Positions 18,334 to 26,972 of a stretch of DNA of 64,000 nt are shown here, in pieces. The position numbers and the translations under genes are program-made. The notes beneath the pieces were generated by a model. The model did not search any database. It saw only the letters and a list, made by a program, of their open reading frames with translations, and was not told the DNA's origin. This DNA comes from CAIUKX01 sp964580965. Its GTDB lineage: Bacteria; Bacteroidota; Bacteroidia; Flavobacteriales_D; Crocinitomicaceae. Numbering within the stretch: position 1 is the stretch's first letter; each line of letters begins with the position of its first letter. Location of the stretch: the NCBI GenBank assembly GCA_964580965.1, contig CAZOLZ010000001.1, positions 1 through 64,000 on the forward strand. Direction: 5' to 3'.

Positions 18334-18810
18334 ATGTTACATTTGGGTAAATATAGTGCACTTTTTTTTCTTTCAACGGTTAAGTTTATGTTTGCACCAT
18401 TGGGAGGACCAGCCGCTGATTTAGCTTTTTTTGAAACATATTTAGTTTGCTTATCAGGAGCTTTATTTAGTACAACTATTTTTTACTTTATGAGTGAGTT
18501 TTTTATGTTAAGAACACACCAGAAAAAAATAGCTAAATATAATAAGGCTATAGATAGAGGTGAAAAGCCGAAGCTGAAAAAGAATTTTACTAAAGTGAAT
18601 AAGGCTATTGTCAAGCTTAAGATAAAAATAGGAGTTTATGGTGTTGCACTATTTGCACCCTTGTTTTTATCTGTTCCAGTTGGTACAATTATCACAGCTA
18701 AATTTTTTGGTAAGGAGAAAAAAACCTTCCCTCTTATTGTTATTGGTTTAGCAATGAACGGTTTAATTATAACTTCTCTGGCTTATTTTGCAGGTGGCTT
18801 GTTCAAATGA
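18334..18810 (+). CDS. Small multi-pass membrane protein of unknown function
   Basis: The 158 residues contain three or four hydrophobic segments (about 8-22, 33-57, 98-120 and 132-155) separated by a very basic cytoplasmic loop (about 60-95, rich in Lys and Arg). The last half (IGVYGVALFAPLFLSVPVGT) recalls the small multidrug-export/DedA-like membrane families, but the match is too weak for a name. It begins 15 bases after upp and its stop overlaps the start of the YjjG-type nucleotidase gene (ATGA). The tight placement suggests a role linked to pyrimidine salvage or nucleotide clean-up, which is only inferred. Confidence 0.75.
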   Translation: MLHLGKYSALFFLSTVKFMFAPLGGPAADLAFFETYLVCLSGALFSTTIFYFMSEFFMLRTHQKKIAKYNKAIDRGEKPKLKKNFTKVNKAIVKLKIKIGVYGVALFAPLFLSVPVGTIITAKFFGKEKKTFPLIVIGLAMNGLIITSLAYFAGGLFK

Positions 18811-19508
18811 TTAAACATATTTTTTTTGATTTAGATAGAACACTTTGGGATTTTGAAAAAAATTCTCAACACGCATTAAAGTTACTTTTCTGCAAATACG
18901 AATTAAAAAAATATGTTCGCCAATTTTATGATTTTTTTTACACCTATAAAAGTATAAATTCAGATTTATGGGTGAAATATGGAAAAGGTAATATTTCTAA
19001 AGAAGAATTAAGAGTGGTTCGATTTAAAAAAACTTTAGAAAAATTCAATTGTTTTGACAGAGAACTTGCCGCTCAAATAAGTAATGATTATATCGATATC
19101 TCTCCTAGTTTAAAAAACTTATTTCCTAACACGATAGAGTCTTTAAAAGCTCTTAAATTTCAAGATTATAACTTACATATTATAACAAATGGGTTTCGAG
19201 AAGTACAATTAAAAAAAATGACTAATTGTAATATGATTCATTTTTTTGACGTTATTGTGAGTTCAGAAGATATAGGTTTCAACAAGCCTGATCAACGTAT
19301 CTTCAAGCATGCTCTAAATTTAGCCAAGGCATGTCCAGAAGAAAGTTTAATGATAGGAGATGATTTAAATGTAGATGTCAACGGCGCTGCAAATGTTGGA
19401 ATGCATGCATTTTTATTTGATCCTATGATGCGTTACAGAAAGGTAAGAGGATTTCAAGTTATTAATGATTTGATTGAAATCCCCTCTTTAGTTCCTTTTA
19501 TTTTATAA
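18807..19508 (+). CDS. YjjG-family noncanonical pyrimidine nucleotidase (HAD hydrolase)
   Basis: This is a cytoplasmic HAD-superfamily 5'-nucleotidase that hydrolyses nucleoside monophosphates, with family members preferring modified pyrimidines. HAD motif I is FFDLDRTLWDFE (residues 6-17), motif II contains ITNGF (about 130), motif III is the Lys in GFNKPD, and motif IV is MIGDDLNVDVNGA (about 188-200). The 233-residue length and the DRTLWDFE variant are typical of YjjG. It overlaps the membrane protein gene by 4 bases. Its stop is one base away from the stop of the convergent T9SS gene. Confidence 0.88.
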   Translation: MIKHIFFDLDRTLWDFEKNSQHALKLLFCKYELKKYVRQFYDFFYTYKSINSDLWVKYGKGNISKEELRVVRFKKTLEKFNCFDRELAAQISNDYIDISPSLKNLFPNTIESLKALKFQDYNLHIITNGFREVQLKKMTNCNMIHFFDVIVSSEDIGFNKPDQRIFKHALNLAKACPEESLMIGDDLNVDVNGAANVGMHAFLFDPMMRYRKVRGFQVINDLIEIPSLVPFIL

Positions 19509-19509
19509 T

Positions 19510-22251
19510 TTACTTAGTAAAAACTTCAATAAATCCTTGGCCATTTATAGATTTACCTGATTTATTTTTTGCTTCGAACTGATAGAAATATGTGCCTGAT
19601 TTAACAAGCGAACCTTTTGAATTATTTCCATTCCAAACAGGGTTACTTGAAGTTTCATTGAAAATAATATTTCCCCACCTGTTTGTGATTGTTAAACTTA
19701 TTTCAGAGGCATATAATATTTCTAAGTAGAATTCATCATTTACACCGTCATTATTTGGAGAGAATGTATTTGGTTGAGTTACAAGTAAAGGTAAATCAAC
19801 GACTTCAATTAATATAGAGTCTTTTTCAGAACAATTATCATTAGAGCCTGTTAAAACAATATAATAGAAACCTTTGTTTGAATAAGAATGAGTTATTTCG
19901 TTTGTTCCAACAGAAGATTCAGTAGTTCCATCATTAAAGTTCCATTCAAAATTAGTGGCATTACTTGATAAGTTCTCAATGATAAAAGATTCATTAATAT
20001 TATAAAGGTTTTTATCGGTTGATAAATCAATATAAATGGAGTCTAATTTATCAACATAAATACTATCATAAATTGTACAAACTTGATCTTGTATAGTAAC
20101 ATAATACATCCCTTCAGTTAAACCTGTTTGATCTTTATCACTTGGGTTAGTAATTGAGTTACCGGTCCAAGTAAAGCTTACATTCCCAGTTGTTCCGTAA
20201 ATATTATTCAAAATTTCACCATTATTGATACAATAATTTGTAGGTGTTTGAAACAGGGTGTCACTTAATGTTTGAGCAACTTTATAATTACCAATAAAAT
20301 TAGAACTTGTTCTGCCACAATCATCTGTAACATTTAAGTAGTATTGATATTCAGTTTTATTTATCCCAACACTATCAATTAAATATCGTGTACTATCAAT
20401 GGACGATCCGTAATCATCAAACCAGTTATAAGTGAATGGCTTTGTCCCTCCTAGTACATTAATCGTAACTTGTATAGAATCATTAATACATAAGATTTTT
20501 AATGTGTCATTTGGATCATTTTGAATCACAGGAACACTGAATGAATTCACAACATATAGTGTATCAGTTGTCGTGACACCACATTTATTAGTTCCATCAA
20601 TATAATATTCTACGATAGTTCCATCTCCACCACTATTTGAAAGGTTTGTGACTTGAGAAGTATTTTCACCATGGCTCCATGAGTATGAGTATGGAGAATA
20701 ATTATTATTAGTTGGTATATACGAAGCTGTTAAGAAACTTGCTGGACATGTATTAATTAATGTATCATTTGGAGAAAAATTAAAGTTTGTTTTTACATAG
20801 TCATTTATGATTAAAACAGAATCTAAAAATGTGTTTATACATCCATCAGTAATAGTAACATTGTAATATGTTGAATCAAAATTCACACCTGTATTTTGAA
20901 ATGTTGTGGGGTTATTTGTATCATTATTTTGCCATTCAACAGTAAAGGGGGATATTGAATTTGTGAAGTTTGTAACCTCAAGATCAGGATTGATATCCGA
21001 ACAATTTGTAATTATTTCTCCTGTAATGTTGTAATCAAGATTATATTGATCTGTAACATTTACAATTACCGAATCAGAGATTTCATCACCACATGCGTTA
21101 AAATAGGTATATTTAAATTGAATCCATTCTTTTCCTTCATTTATACCATCACTGATTGGATCCAATAAAATAAATGAGGATAATTCGGTTGGATTGAAAA
21201 CTACAGAATCAACAAAGTTATTAAAGTCAGATGCATCTGCAGTTCCAGAAATTTCAAAATGATAAACAGCAGCTGTATCTGATGCATTTTGAGGTCGATC
21301 AATTCTGATTTTTGTATTGGTACAACCCTCTTGAACTAATGTATCTACAAAATGATCGATATAATCAGATTCAGTTGATAAAGAGATATTATTAGAAGAA
21401 AAGCTTTTAGATTTTAGAAAAACGGCTGAATCAAATGAAGCATCAGAAGCGTCAGCAATTATGATTTTAATATGATACGTTTCATTACAAGTTAAACCAC
21501 TTAAAGCTGTTAAGATAGTTGTCATCGCGTTAAATTTTATACTAGAACCAAATACATCATTTGTATTACTGATGTAATATTGACAATTGACACATCCAGT
21601 TTCTGAAGTACCTTTATTTATGTTACTAATTGATACATCAAAGTTACCAGTTGTCGAGGTTGGTATTTGTGCAATATTAATAGCATTATTTGAAAAGCTT
21701 CCATTAATACCTGGACCACTAATAAAGAAACCAAAAATATCATTGAAAGATGGATTGTTGGCATAAGTTGGATATTCCTCAGAAGCAAAACTGTATTGGA
21801 AAGATAATGAATCACCTGATGCTGTAAAGTCAAATTCAAGTGCAATAACATCTTTTATATCTGCTGAAGTATTACTTGCATTTTGATATATTGATAATAA
21901 GTCTGGGTCAGAATAATTACTAAGATTTAAACCACTACTAATTTGTGAACTTGATACACCTGGTATACTTGAAACATTTCCTGTTGACATCACTGCACCT
22001 TCTTCAATGTGAAAAGTGGAATTTCCTTTTGTGAAACCTCCAATTTGGACGTGAGGAGAAAGAGCTAAACTAGAAGATCCGTTGACAGTTATATTGGATA
22101 CATTTACACCTTGTCCTAATAATATATTTTGTACAATATCAGCTGGTGATAATGTATTGTCAACCGTAATTTGAGCAAATGTTAATTTGTTAACAAAAAA
22201 AGTAAAAAAAAGGATTATAAATAGTATAGTTTTTCTTGAAGAAATATTCAT
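19510..22251 (-). CDS. Large secreted protein with choice-of-anchor L domain and T9SS type B C-terminal domain
   Basis: A signal peptide (about residues 1-26) is followed by a choice-of-anchor L domain (about 30-280; hallmark LLGQGVNVSNITVNG and YQYSFASEEYPTY). Several beta-sandwich repeats of the PKD/SprB-like kind follow, one a clear PKD domain near 770-800 (NFEWNFNDGT). The last 85 or so residues form a gliding-motility-associated type B sorting domain (NTFSPNNDGVNDEF, then ITNRWGNIIF and the terminal KSGTYFYQFEAK). The protein should be secreted by T9SS and act on the cell surface, most likely in adhesion. It stands alone on the minus strand. Confidence 0.9.
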   Translation of the reverse strand: MNISSRKTILFIILFFTFFVNKLTFAQITVDNTLSPADIVQNILLGQGVNVSNITVNGSSSLALSPHVQIGGFTKGNSTFHIEEGAVMSTGNVSSIPGVSSSQISSGLNLSNYSDPDLLSIYQNASNTSADIKDVIALEFDFTASGDSLSFQYSFASEEYPTYANNPSFNDIFGFFISGPGINGSFSNNAINIAQIPTSTTGNFDVSISNINKGTSETGCVNCQYYISNTNDVFGSSIKFNAMTTILTALSGLTCNETYHIKIIIADASDASFDSAVFLKSKSFSSNNISLSTESDYIDHFVDTLVQEGCTNTKIRIDRPQNASDTAAVYHFEISGTADASDFNNFVDSVVFNPTELSSFILLDPISDGINEGKEWIQFKYTYFNACGDEISDSVIVNVTDQYNLDYNITGEIITNCSDINPDLEVTNFTNSISPFTVEWQNNDTNNPTTFQNTGVNFDSTYYNVTITDGCINTFLDSVLIINDYVKTNFNFSPNDTLINTCPASFLTASYIPTNNNYSPYSYSWSHGENTSQVTNLSNSGGDGTIVEYYIDGTNKCGVTTTDTLYVVNSFSVPVIQNDPNDTLKILCINDSIQVTINVLGGTKPFTYNWFDDYGSSIDSTRYLIDSVGINKTEYQYYLNVTDDCGRTSSNFIGNYKVAQTLSDTLFQTPTNYCINNGEILNNIYGTTGNVSFTWTGNSITNPSDKDQTGLTEGMYYVTIQDQVCTIYDSIYVDKLDSIYIDLSTDKNLYNINESFIIENLSSNATNFEWNFNDGTTESSVGTNEITHSYSNKGFYYIVLTGSNDNCSEKDSILIEVVDLPLLVTQPNTFSPNNDGVNDEFYLEILYASEISLTITNRWGNIIFNETSSNPVWNGNNSKGSLVKSGTYFYQFEAKNKSGKSINGQGFIEVFTK

Positions 22252-22302
22252 AGTTTATTAGATATTCATAGTTTTTAGAAGCATAAATATAATTGATAAT
22301 CA

Positions 22303-23100
22303 CTATCCATACAATTCTTGCCTTGTTTTTTCGTATAAAATCATCCCTGATGCTACGCCTACGTTTAAAGAAGCTATTTCACCAACCATAGGTATTTTTG
22401 CGGTGATATCAGCCATATTTATCAAATCATTTGTTATGCCATCCTCTTCAGAACCCATTATTATCGCAACTGAACCTCTTAAATTTGCTTGATAGATTGG
22501 GGTGGAAGTTTTCTCTGTACAAGCGACCAATCTAACACCACATTGTTGGATATAAAAGAGAGTGTTTTTTAAGTTGTCTGCTTTACAAACAGGTATCCTA
22601 TTAAGTGCGCCTGCGGAGGTTTTTATTGCATCAGCTGTTACTTGAACAGAACTTCTTCCTGGGATAATAATCATGTCAACACCTTGACATTCAGCAGTTC
22701 GAGCAATAGCGCCAAAATTCCGTACATCTGTAATTCTATCTAAAACCAAAACACTTGGCTTTTTACCTTCCTCTAAAAGTTTTTCTACTAATTCTTCAGC
22801 ATTATGATATTTAACAGGGGAAACAAATGCTAAAACACCTTGATGGTTTTCTTGAGTGAATTTATTAATTTTTTCAACCGGTACATATTGAATGAAATAG
22901 TTTTTACCTGCTAAAACTTCTTTTAGCTCCAAAAATAATTCTTTATTGATTCCTTTTTGAATTAAAATTTTATTGATTTCCCTTTCCGATCGGATAGCTT
23001 CAATAACTGCTCTGATACCAAAGATTATAGTATCATTGGATTTCTTTTCTTTTCTTTCTCCAGTATGTGTTTTTTTGAAAGGTCTATTATTTCTTTCCAT
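22303..23100 (-). CDS. rlmB: 23S rRNA (guanosine-2251) 2'-O-methyltransferase-type TrmH family protein
   Basis: The N-terminal substrate-binding domain (about residues 25-100; FGIRAVIEAIRSEREINKIL) precedes a SPOUT domain with motif 1 LDRITDVRNFGAIARTAE (about 122-139), motif 2 IIMGSEEDGI (about 215) and motif 3 IPMVGEIASLNVGVASGMIL. RlmB-type enzymes methylate the ribose of G2251 in the 23S rRNA P loop; the target is inferred from the family. It starts 51 bases upstream of the T9SS gene on the same strand and 8 bases after osmC. This is the second SPOUT enzyme in the window. Confidence 0.9.
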   Translation of the reverse strand: MERNNRPFKKTHTGERKEKKSNDTIIFGIRAVIEAIRSEREINKILIQKGINKELFLELKEVLAGKNYFIQYVPVEKINKFTQENHQGVLAFVSPVKYHNAEELVEKLLEEGKKPSVLVLDRITDVRNFGAIARTAECQGVDMIIIPGRSSVQVTADAIKTSAGALNRIPVCKADNLKNTLFYIQQCGVRLVACTEKTSTPIYQANLRGSVAIIMGSEEDGITNDLINMADITAKIPMVGEIASLNVGVASGMILYEKTRQELYG

Positions 23101-23108
23101 AAATTCGT

Positions 23109-23513
23109 TTAGTAAATGTATGATAAAACGATTTCGATATTATCTCCAATAGTTTTTGCAATAGGACAAGCTTTTCCAGCTGCAATAACTTTTTGAGTTG
23201 TTTTTTGATCCCAATCATTTCCCTTTAAGTTCATTTCAATCTCAATTCTTCCAACTCTTCTTGGATTTGAGTCCATTATTTTGGAAACGGTTGCATTTCC
23301 TTTAAAAAAGGGAATATTATTCTTTTCACAATAGATTCCCATTATAGTCATCATACAAGAAGCGTAAGAAGTTGCAAGAATATCAGTTGGCGAAAAAGCT
23401 TCACCTTTTCCATTGTTATCAGTTGGCGCATCTGTCAAAAAAGATGTGTTAGATGCTAAATGTGTACAGTTTGTTCTTAAATTTCCAAGATATTCTACAG
23501 TTGAAGTTGCCAT
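23109..23513 (-). CDS. OsmC/Ohr-family protein
   Basis: This is a small thiol-dependent peroxide-reducing protein. The ATG at 23513 (MATSTVEYLGNLRT) fits the family's N-terminus better than the ATG 51 bases upstream, giving 134 residues. The two redox Cys regions are SYASCMMTIMG (about residues 56-66) and AAGKACPIAKT (about 112-122). OsmC proteins act on organic hydroperoxides in the cytoplasm. It leads into rlmB, 8 bases away, and is divergent from lipA. Confidence 0.88.
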   Translation of the reverse strand: MATSTVEYLGNLRTNCTHLASNTSFLTDAPTDNNGKGEAFSPTDILATSYASCMMTIMGIYCEKNNIPFFKGNATVSKIMDSNPRRVGRIEIEMNLKGNDWDQKTTQKVIAAGKACPIAKTIGDNIEIVLSYIY

Positions 23514-23531
23514 AATTAATTCAAGATGTTG

Positions 23532-23569
23532 TAATTTTGTATGCAATAAAGTATTACTCAACAAAATTA
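23532..23569. promoter_or_regulatory. Candidate divergent promoter pair between osmC and lipA
   Basis: Two exact -7 elements lie on opposite strands: TAATTTTG at 23532-23539 (plus, toward lipA, with GTTG 22 bases upstream) and TAATTTTG at 23562-23569 (minus, toward osmC). The -33 boxes are weak, so support is limited. The transcripts would overlap by their 5' ends. Confidence 0.35.
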
Positions 23570-23623
23570 CGCTTTTATAATTGATAAGAGTTGTTTTGGT
23601 TAGAATATTTAAAAAATAGCATT

Positions 23624-24490
23624 ATGAGTGAGTTACAAGGGACAAAAGAACGATTGAAAAAACCAAAATGGTTAAAGGTTAAATTACCTACTGGAGAAAA
23701 TTATCGTAAAGTTCGTTCACTAGTTACGGAACACAAACTGCACACGATATGTGAAAGTGGAAGCTGTCCAAACATGGGAGAATGTTGGGGTGAAGGTACT
23801 GCTACTTTTATGATTTTAGGTAATATTTGTACACGTTCATGTGGTTTTTGTAATGTGTCGACAGGTCGACCTGAACCAGTTGATGAATTTGAACCAGGAA
23901 GAGTAGCTCAAAGTGTCAAATTAATGGGGGTTAAGCATGCTGTAATTACTTCTGTTGATAGAGATGATTTAAAAGATGGTGGTGCGGAAATTTGGGCTCA
24001 AACTGTAAGGGCTGTTCGTCATCAATCTCCTGAAACAACAATGGAGACGTTAATTCCTGACTTTGCTGGGAAATGGGAGAATTTACAAACTATTATTGAT
24101 GTTGCACCTGAAATTGTTTCTCATAACTTGGAGACTGTTCGTAGTCTAACTAAGCAAGTGAGGATTCAAGCAAAATATGATCGAAGTTTAGAAGTTTTAT
24201 TTCGTTTGAAAAAAGGAGGGATGAGAACTAAATCAGGAGTTATGTTGGGTCTTGGAGAAACACACGAAGAAGTGATTGAAACAATGGAAGATTTACGAAG
24301 TGTTAATGTAGATATCTTAACTTTAGGACAATATTTACAGCCGACTCCAAAACATTTACCTGTTGTAGAATTTATAACTCCAGAAAGATTTGCAGAATAT
24401 CAAGAGTTAGGGTTAAAAATGGGATTCAAATTTGTAGAGAGTGGACCATTAGTTCGTTCATCTTACCACGCTGAAAAACATTTGTTTTAA
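23624..24490 (+). CDS. lipA: Lipoyl synthase
   Basis: LipA inserts two sulfur atoms into octanoyl groups to make lipoyl cofactor for 2-oxoacid dehydrogenases. The auxiliary cluster motif CESGSCPNMGEC (about residues 43-54) and the radical SAM motif CTRSCGFCNV (about 69-78) are intact, as is the C-terminal GPLVRSSYHAE with the conserved Ser. The ATG at 23624 starts MSELQGTKERLKKPKWLK, as in relatives; an upstream in-frame codon at 23591 would add 11 unrelated residues. The product is 288 residues. yidD follows 2 bases after the stop. Confidence 0.95.
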   Translation: MSELQGTKERLKKPKWLKVKLPTGENYRKVRSLVTEHKLHTICESGSCPNMGECWGEGTATFMILGNICTRSCGFCNVSTGRPEPVDEFEPGRVAQSVKLMGVKHAVITSVDRDDLKDGGAEIWAQTVRAVRHQSPETTMETLIPDFAGKWENLQTIIDVAPEIVSHNLETVRSLTKQVRIQAKYDRSLEVLFRLKKGGMRTKSGVMLGLGETHEEVIETMEDLRSVNVDILTLGQYLQPTPKHLPVVEFITPERFAEYQELGLKMGFKFVESGPLVRSSYHAEKHLF

Positions 24491-24492
24491 TT

Positions 24493-24735
24493 GTGGAATT
24501 ATTAAAAAGAATATTGATAATACCATTACTTTTGATTGTAAAGATTTATCAATATTTAATAAGTCCTATTTCTCCCGCTTCATGCAGGTATTCACCAACT
24601 TGTTCTAATTACATGATTGAAGCGTTGAAAGAGTGGGGACTTTTGAAAGGGTCATATTTAGGGGTTAAACGTATATTATCGTGTCATCCATGGGGGGGGC
24701 AAGGCTTTGATCCTGTTCCGAAAAAGAATAAGTAA
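24493..24735 (+). CDS. yidD: YidD-family membrane protein insertion efficiency factor
   Basis: YidD is a small inner-membrane-associated protein that assists YidC-dependent membrane insertion. The 80 residues contain the hallmark YQYLISPISPASCRYSPTCS, then YMIEALKEWG and the final HPWGGQGFDPVP. The start is GTG, 2 bases after the lipA stop, so it is translated in series with lipA. The usual neighbours rnpA and yidC are absent here, as is common in Bacteroidota. Confidence 0.93.
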   Translation: MELLKRILIIPLLLIVKIYQYLISPISPASCRYSPTCSNYMIEALKEWGLLKGSYLGVKRILSCHPWGGQGFDPVPKKNK

Positions 24736-24750
24736 TTCTATCTATTTCTT

Positions 24751-24782
24751 CTTGTTTTATCACACCTATTTTTCTATTTTTG
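24751..24782 (+). promoter_or_regulatory. Probable promoter of the sugar-nucleotide operon
   Basis: CTTG at 24751-24754, a 20-base spacer and TATTTTTG at 24775-24782 fit the Bacteroidota TTTG/TAnnTTTG promoter with one mismatch in the upstream box. The aminotransferase ATG lies 29 bases after the -7 element. Confidence 0.5.
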
Positions 24783-24811
24783 TGCTCTTATTATCACAAT
24801 AAATAATATCG

Positions 24812-25975
24812 ATGAGTAAAATTCAAATGGTTGACCTTGTTGCTCAGTATGAGCAAATTAAACCTGAAGTTGATAAAGCAATAGCAAATGTTTTACAGAG
24901 TGCCCAATTTATTAACGGATCTNNNNNNNNNNCTGAAGTAACTACTTTTAAAGAAGAACTGCAAACTTATTTAGGAGTAAAACATGTAATTCCATGTGCT
25001 AATGGTACCGATGCTTTGCAAATTGCATTAATGGGGTTAGGTTTAAAGCCAGGAGATGAAGTGATTACACCTTCTTTTACCTATATTGCTACAACTGAAG
25101 TAATAGCACTTTTAGGGTTAAAACCTGTATTTGTAGAAGTTAATCCGGAAACATTTTGTATTGAACCACAAGCAATCAATGAAGCGATAACAAATAAAAC
25201 TAAAGCAATTGTTCCTGTACATTTGTATGGACAAGCTGCTAATATGGAAGAAATAATGTCTATTGCCAAAAAACACAATTTATTTGTAGTTGAAGATAAT
25301 GCACAAGCGATTGGTTCTGATTATACTTTTTCTGATGGTTCAAAAGCCAAAACAGGAACGATTGGGACGATTGGTTGTACATCATTTTTTCCTTCTAAGA
25401 ACTTAGGTTGTTATGGAGATGGTGGTGCAATTTTCACAAATGATGATGAGTTAGCTTTTAGATTAAAAATGGTTGCTAATCACGGTCAAAGTAAAAAATA
25501 CCACCATGATGTTGTTGGGTGTAACTCAAGGTTAGATAATATTCAAGCAGCAATATTAAGGGTTAAATTGCCAAACTTAGATAAGTATAATGATGCAAGA
25601 AGACGTGTTGCGGATAAATACGATGCTTTCTTTTCACAATTTCCTCAAATTAAAACACCCAAAAGAGCTGAAAATTCTACGCATGTTTTTCATCAATACA
25701 CACTACAATTAGAGGGTTTAAATAGAGATGATATGGTATCTTACTTAGCTGAAAAAGGAGTGCCATCAATGATTTATTATCCTATTCCTGCTCATCGTCA
25801 AAAGATGTTTGCAGCATTTGGAACTGCTGACTTAAATTTACCAATAACAGATTGGTTAACTGAAAGAGTTATTTCATTACCAATTCATACAGAAATGAAA
25901 GAAGAGGATTTAAATACAATTTGTCAAGCAGTTGCTGAATTTGTTCAAGTGAACTCGAATGTTACAATAAACTAA
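24812..25975 (+). CDS. DegT/DnrJ/EryC1/StrS-family PLP-dependent sugar aminotransferase (contains a 10-N assembly gap)
   Basis: This family transfers an amino group to keto-sugar nucleotides for surface glycans. The PLP site lysine lies in SFFPSKNLGCYGDGG (about residues 193-207), and the cofactor-binding VVEDNAQAIG and PCANGTDALQIAL segments are clear. A 10-N run interrupts codons 38-41; joining the flanks over a shared CT gives INGSEVTTF, which matches the family without loss of frame, so the gene is probably intact at about 383 residues. It heads a five-gene operon. With the WbpD-like acetyltransferase two genes on, it may be a WbpE-like enzyme acting on a UDP-3-keto-sugar, but substrate choice is inferred. 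Confidence 0.9.
   Translation: MSKIQMVDLVAQYEQIKPEVDKAIANVLQSAQFINGSXXXXEVTTFKEELQTYLGVKHVIPCANGTDALQIALMGLGLKPGDEVITPSFTYIATTEVIALLGLKPVFVEVNPETFCIEPQAINEAITNKTKAIVPVHLYGQAANMEEIMSIAKKHNLFVVEDNAQAIGSDYTFSDGSKAKTGTIGTIGCTSFFPSKNLGCYGDGGAIFTNDDELAFRLKMVANHGQSKKYHHDVVGCNSRLDNIQAAILRVKLPNLDKYNDARRRVADKYDAFFSQFPQIKTPKRAENSTHVFHQYTLQLEGLNRDDMVSYLAEKGVPSMIYYPIPAHRQKMFAAFGTADLNLPITDWLTERVISLPIHTEMKEEDLNTICQAVAEFVQVNSNVTIN
24923..24932. other. Assembly gap (10 N)
   Basis: Ten ambiguous bases, the usual fixed filler of a scaffolder. The left flank ends GGATCT and the right begins CTGAAGTA; the two share CT. Confidence 0.95.
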
Positions 25976-25976
25976 A

Positions 25977-26972
25977 ATGGAGAAAAGAAAAAGAATATTA
26001 ATTACAGGAGCAGCAGGTTTTTTGGGATCTCACTTGTGTGATCGTTTCATTAAAGATGGCTACCAGGTAATTGGTATGGATAATCTAATCACAGGAAGAC
26101 TAGAAAATATTGAACATTTATTTCCTTTGGAACAGTTTGAGTTTTATAATCATGATGTTTCAAAGTTTATACATGTTGCTGGAAATTTGGATTATATCTT
26201 ACATTTCGCTTCACCTGCTAGTCCTATTGATTATTTAAAAATTCCGATTCAAACCTTAAAAGTTGGTTCATTAGGAATCCACAATTGTCTAGGTTTAGCA
26301 AAGGCGAAAGGTGCAAGAGTTCTTATAGCTTCAACTTCAGAAGTTTATGGAGATCCTTCTGTACATCCTCAACCAGAAGAATATTGGGGTAACGTAAACC
26401 CAGTTGGACCTCGTGGAGTTTATGATGAAGCAAAACGTTTTCAAGAAGCGATGACAATGGCTTATCATACTTTTCATGGTGTAGAAACTAGAATCGTTAG
26501 AATTTTTAATACATATGGGCCTCGAATGAGACTTAATGATGGACGTGTATTACCTGCTTTTATAGGTCAAGCATTAAGAGGAGAAGATATTACTGTATTT
26601 GGAGATGGTTCTCAAACACGTTCTTTCTGTTATGTTGATGATTTAGTAGAAGGAATTGTTCGTTTGTTACACAGTGATTATGTAGAACCAGTAAATATTG
26701 GTAATCCTGACGAAATTACAATTGGAGATTTTGCTGATGAAATTATCAAATTGACAGGGACTGACCAAAAAGTAGTTTACAAGGATTTACCTAAAGATGA
26801 CCCAAAGCAACGTCAACCGGATATTACGAAAGCGAAAGCAATTTTAGATTGGGAACCAACAGTTCACCGTTCAGAAGGTTTAAAAATTACGTATGATTAT
26901 TTTAAAAGCCTAAGCTTAGAAGAATTAAATAGAAAAGAGCATAATAATTTCGATAAATATATAATTAAGTAA
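25977..26972 (+). CDS. UDP-glucuronate decarboxylase-like extended SDR
   Basis: The 331-residue extended short-chain dehydrogenase has the Rossmann motif GAAGFLGSHL (about residues 10-19) and the YxxxK active site in YDEAKRFQEA (about 150). FASPASPIDYLKIPIQTLK and STSEVYGDPSVHPQPEEYWG-like segments are highly specific for UDP-xylose synthases, which convert UDP-glucuronate to UDP-xylose. It starts one base after the aminotransferase stop. Its product could feed xylose or a 4-keto-pentose into the same glycan. Confidence 0.9.
   Translation: MEKRKRILITGAAGFLGSHLCDRFIKDGYQVIGMDNLITGRLENIEHLFPLEQFEFYNHDVSKFIHVAGNLDYILHFASPASPIDYLKIPIQTLKVGSLGIHNCLGLAKAKGARVLIASTSEVYGDPSVHPQPEEYWGNVNPVGPRGVYDEAKRFQEAMTMAYHTFHGVETRIVRIFNTYGPRMRLNDGRVLPAFIGQALRGEDITVFGDGSQTRSFCYVDDLVEGIVRLLHSDYVEPVNIGNPDEITIGDFADEIIKLTGTDQKVVYKDLPKDDPKQRQPDITKAKAILDWEPTVHRSEGLKITYDYFKSLSLEELNRKEHNNFDKYIIK

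Noticed and set aside
23591..23623. Upstream in-frame start for lipA
   Set aside because: The added residues (MFWLEYLKNSI) do not belong to the family; ATG 23624 matches relatives.
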